Positions 1 through 6,300 of a stretch of 7,385 bases of DNA are shown in pieces. The stretch is from the NCBI GenBank assembly GCA_003645825.1, contig QNCQ01000078.1, forward strand, positions 1 through 7,385. Direction: 5' to 3'. The notes under the pieces were generated by a model. It was not told where the DNA came from. It ran no database searches and saw only the letters and a program-made list of their open reading frames with translations. A program made the position numbers and the translations under genes. Each line of letters opens with the position of its first letter. The stretch's first letter is position 1. Origin of the DNA: Fidelibacterota bacterium (GTDB lineage Bacteria > Fidelibacterota > UBA2242 > B5-G15).

Positions 1-102
1 GAGTTGATAAAGGAGATAGCGATGGAAGAGGGTTTGAGGTTTGCGATACGAGAAGGTGGAAGAACAGTTGGTGCAGGTGTCGTAACGAAAATTGTTGAGT
101 AA
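1..102 (+). CDS. tuf: Elongation factor Tu, C-terminal end (partial)
   Basis: Seen: the window opens in frame 1 inside a gene, and 33 residues are readable before TAA at 100-102. The residues include LRFAIREGGRTVGAGVV and end in VTKIVE, the typical last beta strands of EF-Tu domain III. Known: EF-Tu is the cytoplasmic GTPase that carries aminoacyl-tRNA to the ribosomal A site, and domain III contacts the tRNA T stem and EF-Ts. The GTPase domain lies upstream of the window, so GTP-binding motifs cannot be checked. The gene is followed after 11 bases by rpmG, the usual place for a tuf copy next to secE-nusG. Whether the genome has a second tuf copy cannot be told from here. Confidence 0.97.
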   Translation, partial: ELIKEIAMEEGLRFAIREGGRTVGAGVVTKIVE

Positions 103-113
103 GGTTTTGGGAA

Positions 114-263
114 ATGAGAGAGATAATAACTTTAGAATGTACGGTTTGTAAGAGAAGAAATTATACGACTACGAAGAATAAGCGGAAACATCCAGGTAGG
201 GTTGAGTATAAGAAATACTGTCGATGGTGTAATAAACATACGAAGCATAAAGAGACAAGGTAA
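114..263 (+). CDS. rpmG: 50S ribosomal protein L33, zinc-ribbon (C+) form
   Basis: Encodes 49 residues, the normal length for L33, a small protein of the large subunit near the E site. The N-terminus MREIITLECTVCKRRNYTTT is close to the family pattern, which supports the ATG at 114. Two cysteine pairs, C9-x2-C12 and C36-x2-C39, mark the zinc-binding C+ type as opposed to the cysteine-free C- type. The rest is rich in Lys, Arg and His, as expected for rRNA binding. It lies 11 bases after tuf and 13 bases before the tRNA. The ribosome binding site is modest: AAGG at 101-104 overlaps the tuf stop, or GGGA at 109-112 could serve. Many C+ genomes carry a zinc-independent paralogue used under zinc limitation; none is visible here. 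Confidence 0.97.
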   Translation: MREIITLECTVCKRRNYTTTKNKRKHPGRVEYKKYCRWCNKHTKHKETR

Positions 264-276
264 TTGAAATGGAAAC

Positions 277-349
277 AGGTGAGTAGCTCAATTGGTAGAG
301 CGCCGGTCTCCAAAACCGGGGGTTGCGGGTTCGAGTCCTGCCTCACCTG
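277..349 (+). tRNA. trnW: tRNA-Trp (anticodon CCA)
   Basis: A full cloverleaf can be drawn over 73 bases. The acceptor stem AGGTGAG (277-283) pairs with CTCACCT (342-348). The D stem is GCTC/GAGC (286-289 with 298-301). The anticodon stem CCGGT/ACCGG (303-307 with 315-319) encloses loop CTCCAAA with anticodon CCA at 310-312, which reads UGG. A 5-base variable loop (320-324) is followed by the T stem GCGGG/CCTGC with loop TTCGAGT. The discriminator is G349, the normal bacterial tRNA-Trp identity base. The next bases are CTG, so the CCA tail is not encoded and must be added after transcription. It lies between rpmG and secE on the same strand, so it is probably processed out of the protein-coding transcript. 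Confidence 0.97.
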
Positions 350-378
350 CTGTTTGAAGAAGGGATTTGGGCTCTTTT

Positions 379-384
379 AAGGGG
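379..384 (+). promoter_or_regulatory. Ribosome binding site deciding the secE start
   Basis: AAGGGG sits 5 bases before the ATG at 390, within AAGGGGTGA, a near match to the anti-SD complement. A GTG at 384 would overlap this motif and has only pyrimidine-rich sequence before it, so ATG 390 is preferred. Confidence 0.7.
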
Positions 385-389
385 TGAGG

Positions 390-572
390 ATGTTTAAGAA
401 GCTGAAGGAATTTGTGGATGGTGTAGTATTTGAAATGAAGAAAGTTTCCTGGCCGAGCTGGGAGGAATTGAAGGGATCTACTATTGTGGTGCTTGCTTTG
501 TCTCTGGTTCTGGCAGTATATTTATTTATTATAGATTCGTTGTTAACAAGAATTGTTCATTTGATTTTGTAA
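390..572 (+). CDS. secE: Preprotein translocase subunit SecE
   Basis: Encodes 60 residues from ATG 390, the short single-span type of SecE found in most bacteria outside the enterics, whose SecE has three spans. Known role: SecE clamps SecY in the SecYEG inner-membrane channel and is essential for protein export. Seen: an N-terminal amphipathic part with the family hallmark EMKKVSWPSWEEL (residues 15-27), then one hydrophobic span at about residues 31-48, then a short C-terminal tail. A GTG start at 384 would add two residues but lacks a ribosome binding site. It lies 40 bases after the tRNA and 13 bases before nusG, the near-universal secE-nusG pair. Function is clear from motif, size and neighbours. 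Confidence 0.96.
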   Translation: MFKKLKEFVDGVVFEMKKVSWPSWEELKGSTIVVLALSLVLAVYLFIIDSLLTRIVHLIL

Positions 573-585
573 TTGAGATAAAGCT

Positions 586-1113
586 ATGAACTGGTATGTG
601 TTAAAAGTTTATTCGGGGAGAGAAAAGAAAATAGGGGATGCTATTCAGAATGAAGCCGCGCGTTCTGGTTTGAAAGATCAGATTGGGAAAGTGCTTGTCC
701 CTTCTGAGAAAGTTATGGAGATGCGGGAAGGAAAGAAAAGGGTCAAAACCAAAGTTTTCTTTCCTGGTTATATCATTATTGAAATGGAGATGAATAAAGA
801 AACCAGGTTTATGATAGAGAATATTCCAGGGGTTATTAGTTTTGTAGGACCTAAGGGACATCCCCAACCTCTTCATGAGGATGAGGTTAAGAGAATTCTT
901 GGTGAGGTTGAAACCAAGGATGGTCAGGAAGTGCTTGCTGTTCCTTTTAAAGAAGGAGACCCTGTAAAAGTTGTAGATGGCCCTTTTGTAGATTTTCATG
1001 GGATAGTTCAGGAGGTTAATGAGGATAAAAAGAAATTAAAGGTAATGGTCAGTATTTTTGGAAGACCAACGCCTGTTGAGCTGGACTTTTTGCAGGTAGA
1101 GTTAGAAAAGTAG
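586..1113 (+). CDS. nusG: Transcription termination/antitermination factor NusG
   Basis: Encodes 175 residues, close to the 181 of E. coli NusG. The NGN domain (about residues 1-115) starts MNWYVLKVYSGREKK and contains KVFFPGYIIIEM (57-68); it binds the beta' clamp helices of RNA polymerase and suppresses pausing. The KOW domain (about 121-175) holds DGPFVDFHGIV (131-141) and SIFGRPTPVELDF (156-168). F158 matches E. coli F165, which contacts ribosomal protein S10 and Rho, so coupling and Rho functions look preserved. No extra inserted domain is present. The start is fixed by the family N-terminus, but the ribosome binding site is weak: the 13-base gap after secE has only GAG or AAAG, so coupling to secE translation is likely. 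It is followed by rplK after 7 bases. Confidence 0.98.
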   Translation: MNWYVLKVYSGREKKIGDAIQNEAARSGLKDQIGKVLVPSEKVMEMREGKKRVKTKVFFPGYIIIEMEMNKETRFMIENIPGVISFVGPKGHPQPLHEDEVKRILGEVETKDGQEVLAVPFKEGDPVKVVDGPFVDFHGIVQEVNEDKKKLKVMVSIFGRPTPVELDFLQVELEK

Positions 1114-1120
1114 GTGTGAT

Positions 1121-1546
1121 ATGGCTAAAAAGGTGATAGGTAAGATCAAAATACAGATTGAAGCGGGGAAAGCAAATCCATCTCCCCCTGTGGGCCCTGC
1201 GCTTGGTCAGCATGGTGTAAATATAATGGAGTTTTGTAAAGCATTTAATGCCAAAACCCAGAATCAGGCCGGGATGATAATTCCTGTGATTATAACAGTT
1301 TATTCTGATAGGTCTTTTACTTTCATAACGAAGACGCCCCCGGCTTCGATTTTGCTGAAGAAGGCTGCTAAAATTGAGAAAGGTTCGGGGGAACCTAATA
1401 AGAATAAAGTGGGGACTGTAACGGTAGATGACATAAGGAAGATTGCAGAGCTAAAGATGCCTGATCTTAATGCTCATACTATAGAGAAGGCGATGGAAAT
1501 GATAAAAGGAACGGCCAGGTCAATGGGGTTAATCGTTAAGGAGTAG
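1121..1546 (+). CDS. rplK: 50S ribosomal protein L11
   Basis: Encodes 141 residues, the normal L11 length. L11 binds the GTPase-associated centre of 23S rRNA with L10 and takes part in elongation factor function and in stringent-response activation of RelA-type enzymes. The N-terminal domain contains NPSPPVGPALGQHGVNIMEF (residues 19-38) with P22, P23 and P26 all kept, the prolines linked to thiostrepton action. The C-terminal rRNA-binding domain runs from about residue 75, with KIEKGSGEPNKNKVGTVT, and ends MIKGTARSMGLIVKE. The ribosome binding site AGGTG (1112-1116) overlaps the nusG stop, and the gap is only 7 bases, which suggests translational coupling. There is no room for a leader before this gene. 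Confidence 0.98.
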   Translation: MAKKVIGKIKIQIEAGKANPSPPVGPALGQHGVNIMEFCKAFNAKTQNQAGMIIPVIITVYSDRSFTFITKTPPASILLKKAAKIEKGSGEPNKNKVGTVTVDDIRKIAELKMPDLNAHTIEKAMEMIKGTARSMGLIVKE

Positions 1547-1554
1547 ATTGAGAT

Positions 1555-2244
1555 ATGAAAGTTTCGAAGAGGGTACGGAAGAACAAAGGTCTTGTAGATA
1601 AGAGTAAAGAGTATGATCTAAAAGAAGCAATTACTCTTCTGAAAAGTACAGAGCCGCCTAAATTCGATGAAACTGTAGAAGCTCATGTTAATCTGGGTGT
1701 TGATCCGAGACATGCTGATCAGAATGTGAGGGGAACGGTGTATCTACCATATGGTACAGGCAAGAAGATCAGAGTTCTGGTTTTGACCCGGACAAAGGTA
1801 GACGAAGCCAAGGAGGCAGGTGCTGATTATATAGGTTTTGAGGAGTATATTGAGAAAATAAAAAATGGTTGGCTTGATTTTGATGCGGTTGTTGCTACTC
1901 CTGAGGTTATGAGTGAAGTTGGAAAGCTAGGTAGGATTTTAGGACCAAGGGGTCTGATGCCGAATCCCAAGAGTGGTACGGTTACGAATGATGTGGCAAA
2001 AGCTGTGAAAGAGCTGAAGGCTGGAAGGATTGAGGTTCGTGTGGACAGATATGGGATTATTCATGCTCCTGTTGGGAAACGCTCCTTTCCAGATGAGCAT
2101 CTTGAGGAGAATGTAAAGTCTCTGATATCCTCGCTTGTGAGGATGAAACCTCAAGCAGCTAAGGGGACATATCTAAAGAAGATAACTCTGACGACAACCA
2201 TGGGTCCGGGTGTCCCGGTTAAGCGGGATTCAGTATTGGCTTAG
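1555..2244 (+). CDS. rplA: 50S ribosomal protein L1
   Basis: Encodes 229 residues, typical of bacterial L1 (about 230). L1 forms the mobile L1 stalk next to the E site and helps release deacylated tRNA. In many bacteria it also represses its own operon by binding the mRNA. The signature GPRGLMPNPK lies at residues 130-139, followed by SGTVTNDVAKAV and the RNA-binding segment AGRIEVRVDRYGIIHAPVGK. The C-terminus TLTTTMGPGVPV is also typical. The likely ribosome binding site AAGGAG (1538-1543) lies inside the last codons of rplK, 11 bases before ATG 1555, so rplK and rplA are probably coupled. The gap holds ATTGAGAT, which resembles the start of the secE-nusG gap. Confidence 0.98.
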   Translation: MKVSKRVRKNKGLVDKSKEYDLKEAITLLKSTEPPKFDETVEAHVNLGVDPRHADQNVRGTVYLPYGTGKKIRVLVLTRTKVDEAKEAGADYIGFEEYIEKIKNGWLDFDAVVATPEVMSEVGKLGRILGPRGLMPNPKSGTVTNDVAKAVKELKAGRIEVRVDRYGIIHAPVGKRSFPDEHLEENVKSLISSLVRMKPQAAKGTYLKKITLTTTMGPGVPVKRDSVLA

Positions 2245-2250
2245 AGAAAT

Positions 2251-2260
2251 AGGGTGGGAG
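2251..2260 (+). promoter_or_regulatory. Ribosome binding site deciding the rplJ start
   Basis: AGGGTGGGAG is purine-rich and its GGGAG part ends 5 bases before ATG 2266. An in-frame GTG at 2254 lies inside this motif and would have no good site of its own, so the ATG is the better start. Confidence 0.7.
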
Positions 2261-2265
2261 AAAGT

Positions 2266-2793
2266 ATGCCAAGTCCAAAAAATATTGAAGCAGTTAAGGA
2301 AATTGAGGAGAAATTCAGGAAATCCAAAGGTATGTATTTTGTGGACTTTCACGGAATAAATGTAGAACAGGTAAACAGTCTCAGGAAAGAACTAAAAGCT
2401 TCGAATATTGAGTATAAGGTTTTGAAAAATACGCTTCTGCGAATTGCTGCAGATAATGTGGGTTTAGGTGATGTAAAGCAATTTTTTACTGGTCCTACTG
2501 CTGTTGCGTTTGCTTATGATGATCCTACACTTCCTGCAAGGGTTCTGACGGAGTTTATAAAAAAAAATAAGATTGAACATATTAAGATTAAAGGATGTCT
2601 GTTTGAAGATAAGGTTTTTTCAGCTGAAGAAGTTGAGAGTATTGCCAAGCTACCAACTAGAGAGGAGTTGCTTGCAAAATTTCTTGCGACCATCCAGTCA
2701 CCGCTGGCAAATCTTATTAGCACTTTGAGTGCGCCAATGACGCAGCTGGTGATGGCATTGAAAGCGTTGGGTGAAAAAAAGAAGGAACAATAG
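2266..2793 (+). CDS. rplJ: 50S ribosomal protein L10
   Basis: Encodes 175 residues from ATG 2266; starting at GTG 2254 would give 179. L10 anchors the L12 stalk to 23S rRNA beside L11. Seen: an N-terminal rRNA-binding domain with KSKGMYFVDFHGINVEQVNSLR, VLKNTLLRIA and FFTGPTAVAF, then KLPTREELLAKF, then a C-terminal helical tail ending ALKALGEKKKEQ. From LPT (residue 129) to the end there are 47 residues, about ten more than remembered for E. coli L10 (165 aa) and close to Thermotoga. That suggests a longer L12-binding helix. The gap from rplA is 21 bases, too short for the classical L10 leader. A run of nine A bases (2559-2567) lies within the gene but does not break the frame. Confidence 0.97.
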   Translation: MPSPKNIEAVKEIEEKFRKSKGMYFVDFHGINVEQVNSLRKELKASNIEYKVLKNTLLRIAADNVGLGDVKQFFTGPTAVAFAYDDPTLPARVLTEFIKKNKIEHIKIKGCLFEDKVFSAEEVESIAKLPTREELLAKFLATIQSPLANLISTLSAPMTQLVMALKALGEKKKEQ

Positions 2794-2803
2794 TTTGTAG
2801 AAA

Positions 2804-2809
2804 AGGAGG
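2804..2809 (+). promoter_or_regulatory. Strong Shine-Dalgarno for rplL
   Basis: A perfect AGGAGG lies 10 bases before ATG 2820, in the 26-base gap after rplJ. A strong site fits the need to make several copies of L12 per L10. Confidence 0.8.
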
Positions 2810-2819
2810 ATAAAGAAAG

Positions 2820-3212
2820 ATGGCAGAGATAACCAGAGCTGATGTGTTAGAATATCTTGAGAAGGCTAATATGCTGGAAATTTCCGAGTTGATAAAAGAG
2901 ATTGAGGAAAAGTTTGGTGTAAAGGCTGCTGCTCCTGTTGCTGTAGCGGCTGGTGTTGCTCCTGGTGCTGCACCTGCAGAAGCAAAAGGAGAAGAAGAAA
3001 AAACGGAGTTTGATGTTATTCTTAAGGAGGTAGGGCCACAGAAGATAAATGTAATAAAGGTAGTGAGAGCGGTGACCAACTTAGGGTTAAAGGAAGCTAA
3101 GGATCTAGTTGATAGTGCTCCGAGTACAGTGAAAGAGGGAGTCTCCAAAGAGGAGGCTGAAGATATTAAAAAACAACTCGAAGAGGCAGGAGCTACGGTA
3201 GAATTAAAATAG
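2820..3212 (+). CDS. rplL: 50S ribosomal protein L7/L12
   Basis: Encodes 130 residues; E. coli has about 120, and the difference is mostly a longer N-terminal and hinge part. L12 is the multicopy, flexible stalk protein that recruits and stimulates EF-Tu, EF-G, IF2 and RF3. The N-terminal dimerisation and L10-binding domain spans about residues 1-34. The hinge at about 36-57 is rich in Ala, Gly, Val and Pro. The globular C-terminal domain begins EEKTEFDVIL and contains K75, I79, K80, R83 and K94, which match the factor-binding residues K65, I69, K70, R73 and K84 of E. coli. It follows rplJ as in nearly all bacteria and is preceded by a perfect Shine-Dalgarno sequence. Confidence 0.98.
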   Translation: MAEITRADVLEYLEKANMLEISELIKEIEEKFGVKAAAPVAVAAGVAPGAAPAEAKGEEEKTEFDVILKEVGPQKINVIKVVRAVTNLGLKEAKDLVDSAPSTVKEGVSKEEAEDIKKQLEEAGATVELK

Positions 3213-3251
3213 TTAGATTTTGTCCTTTTTTAATTTAATGAAAAATCACTC

Positions 3252-3271
3252 TCTCTATAGACATATAGAGA
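3252..3271 (+). other. Perfect 8-bp hairpin in the rplL-rpoB gap
   Basis: TCTCTATA (3252-3259) and TATAGAGA (3264-3271) are exact inverted repeats around loop GACA, inside the only long gap of the window (3213-3308, 96 bases). No T tract follows, so it is not an intrinsic terminator of the usual form. In E. coli the same gap holds an attenuator and an RNase III site that lower rpoBC relative to ribosomal proteins. A processing or attenuation role here is only inferred from position. A tiny second inverted repeat, CGC-TTA-GCG, lies at 3279-3287. An AT-only repeat pairs AATTAAAA (3202-3209) with TTTTAATT (3228-3235). No convincing promoter was found. Confidence 0.45.
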
Positions 3272-3295
3272 ATAAAGGCGCTTAGCGTAAAAAGA

Positions 3296-3301
3296 AGGAG
3301 G
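3296..3301 (+). promoter_or_regulatory. Strong Shine-Dalgarno deciding the rpoB TTG start
   Basis: AGGAGG, within the longer purine tract 3289-3306, is 7 bases before TTG 3309. An in-frame TAA at 3288-3290 rules out an upstream start, and no ATG or GTG occurs in the first part of the frame. This site is therefore the main support for TTG. Confidence 0.8.
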
Positions 3302-3308
3302 GAGGGTT

Positions 3309-6300
3309 TTGAACAGCGTTTTAACCATTACAAATGGGCGTAAGTCTTTTGCGAAGTCTAAGCCGGTTATTGATGTGCCTAATCTGCTAGATGTACAGAT
3401 ACGGTCTTTTGAGGAATTCCTGCAAAAAGATGTTCCGCCTGAAAAGAGAAAAGTGCAGGGGCTGGAAGAAGCTTTCAGGTCGATCTTTCCTATAGAGGAC
3501 AACCATGGGAATTACCTGTTGGAATACAAGTATTATACGGTTGGTGATCCACCTTATACAGTGAGAGAATGTGTAGAAAGAGGGGTCAGTTATACTGTTC
3601 CTTTGAAGGTTAGGCTTGTTCTGCATATCAGTGAAGAAGGGGGAAGTGGAAAATACACCGCGGGTATAGAGCAGGATATATTTTTTGGTAATATACCCTA
3701 TATGACTGAGAGAGGTACGTTTGTCATTAATGGTGCTGAGAGAGTTATTGTTTCTCAGTTACAGAGGTCGCCTGGTGTTGTTTTTGACCAACAGGATCAT
3801 TCGAGCGGGAATAAAATTTATATAGCCAGAATAATTCCTTTTCGCGGAAGCTGGGTAGATTTTGTTATTGACCATCATGATGTAATGAATGCAATTATTG
3901 ATAAGCGGAGAAAATTTCCTGCGACAATTCTTTTGAGAGCTTTTGGATATCCAACGAATGAAGACATTTTAACTTTGTTTGGAATGGGTAAAAGGGTACC
4001 CCTGTCAAAAGCCGAAAAGGAGGCAAAGGGGTTATTCCTTGCTGAAAACATTGTTGATAAAGATACAGGGGAAGTTCTACTGGATATTAAAAACAGGGTT
4101 AAGGTTGATGATGATGTCCTAAAGATATGCAAGAGTCATAAGATAGATTCGCTACTGGTGTTTTCGACTGATGATGAGACGATTATAAATGTTTTCCTGA
4201 ATACTTTTATCAAGGACCCTATCGAGAATGACGAAGGGGCCGCTATATATTACCTGTATAAGAACCTAAGAACCGGAGAACCACCGAACCTTGAGGTTGC
4301 CAGGAAGTTTGTAGAAAGGTTGTTTTTCAGCCCGAAGAAGTATGACCTCGGTATGGTAGGACGGTACAGAATAAATAAGAAGTTCAACTTGAATGTTCCG
4401 GTAGAAGAGACTGTGCTTACGAAACAGGACCTTGTGGAGATAATGAGATATCTTGTTAAGATGAAGAGGGGAGAGCTCGGTCCAGATGATATAGATCATC
4501 TTGGTAATAGAAGGGTTCGGACTGTGGGTGAACAGTTGACGAATCAGTTTACGCTTGCTCTGACAAGGATGGCAAGAACTGTTAGGGAAAGAATGAATCT
4601 GAGAGAATCTGAAAACCTTACTCCCCAGGATCTGATTAACTCGAGAATAATAACTTCTGCTATAAATTCCTTTTTTGGGACAAACCAGCTCTCGCAGTTT
4701 ATGGATCAGACTAATCCTCTTGCTGAGACAACTCATAAGAGGAGGGTTTCTGCTCTTGGCCCGGGTGGTTTGAGCAGAGAGAGAGCCGGGTTTGAGGTCA
4801 GGGATGTGCATTATACTCATTATGGGAGATTGTGTCCTATAGAGACACCGGAAGGCCCGAATATCGGACTTATTTCGTCACTTGCTACATATGCGTATGT
4901 GAATGAGCTTGGATTTATAGAGACCCCTTATAGAAAGGTTGTTGTTGAAAATGGAAAGGCAAGGGTTACCGATGAAATAGAATATCTGTCTGCAGATGAT
5001 GAGGATAGAGAACTTATTGCACAGGCTAATGCTCCGGTTGATGAAAAAGGATATTTTGTCGCTCCAAAGGTAAGGGCCAGAATAAAGGGAGAATTTCCTA
5101 TCGTTGATCCGAAGGAAGTAAGGTATGTGGACGTTTCCCCCACGCAGATTGTATCGGTTTCTGCCTCTCTGATACCGTTTCTTGAGCATGATGATGCTAA
5201 CCGGGCGCTTATGGGTTCAAACATGCAGCGCCAGGCGGTTCCGCTCCTGAAGCCTGAAGGACCGATAGTTGGAACCGGGATGGAGAAAAAAGTTGCTCTG
5301 GATTCGAAGGCTGTTGTAACATCTCCTGTTGATGGTGTAATTGAAAAGGTGTGTGCTGATTATATTATTATAAAGAGTGAAGAGTTTAAGGACGAGCTTA
5401 ATCTTGATGAGACCAGGGAACGGGTGAGAGTAGACCTTATAAAGTTTCAGAGGACCAATCAGGATACAATGATAAACCAGAGACCTCTTGTCAGACCTGG
5501 TGATAGGGTGAAAAAGGGCCAGGTTATTGCTGATGGGTGTGCTACGGATCAGGGAGAGCTGGCTTTGGGACGGAATGTGTTGGTTGCCTTTATGCCGTGG
5601 AGAGGATATAACTTTGAGGATGCTATAGTTATTAGTGAAAGGTTGCTGAAGGATGATGTATTTACTTCTGTTCATGTAAAGGAGTTTGAGCTTGAGGTAA
5701 GGGATACCAAGAGAGGTCCTGAGGAACTGACAAGGGAGATTCCAAATGTGAGTGAAGAGAGGGCAGCTAATCTGGATCCGAATGGAGTAATTAGAGTTGG
5801 TGCAGAGGTAAAGCCGGGTGATATACTTATAGGAAAAGTTGTTCCCAAAGGAGAGACTGATCCAACTCCTGAGGAGAAACTGCTTAGGGCGATATTTGGA
5901 GAAAAGGCTGCTGACGTTAAGGATGCCTCAAAGAAAGCTGATCCAGGTGTATGGGGTGTTGTGATAAATACCCAGCTATTTACGAGAAAAGGTAGGGATA
6001 GCAGAGCTCGTGATAGAAAGAGGATAGAGGAAATAACCCAAGACGGTTTAAAGAGACAGGCTGAGCTTAAGAGGAGAAGAAATGCGAAACTTGTCGAGAT
6101 ACTACGCGGGAAAGTGGCAAATGAAATAAAGGATTTGACAAAACAGAAGGTTGTGGTCAAAGATGGTGCGGTGTTTGACGATGATTTACTGGCAAAATTA
6201 GACTTTGATAAAATAGGGCTTGATCAGGATTGGACGAAAGATGAAGAGACCAACAAGAAGATAAGGATACTGTTTGATAATTATTTCAGCGTTTCTCATA

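Noticed and set aside
310..312. UGA reassignment, suggested by the lack of TGA stops
   Set aside because: Nine stops is too small a sample, the tRNA-Trp anticodon is CCA and not UCA, and no TGA occurs in frame inside any gene.
2717..3148. A 143-residue open frame on the - strand opposite rplL and the end of rplJ
   Set aside because: It mirrors the Ala- and Glu-rich rplL codons, has no recognisable domain or ribosome binding site, and lies opposite a certain gene.
3226..3231. Six T bases after rplL as an intrinsic terminator
   Set aside because: No GC-rich stem precedes the run. The only pairing available is an AT-only repeat with an 18-base loop, too weak for termination.
3252..3271. TATAGA and TATAGAG as a -10 promoter element for rpoB
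   Set aside because: No acceptable -35 box, nor the Bacteroidota-type TTTG pair of elements, is found at proper spacing; the bases are explained by the inverted repeat.
4266..4820. A 184-residue open frame on the - strand inside rpoB
   Set aside because: It lies opposite highly conserved rpoB sequence, shows no family features, and is expected from the low stop frequency opposite this codon use. The other - strand frames inside rpoB and rplA are rejected for the same reason.
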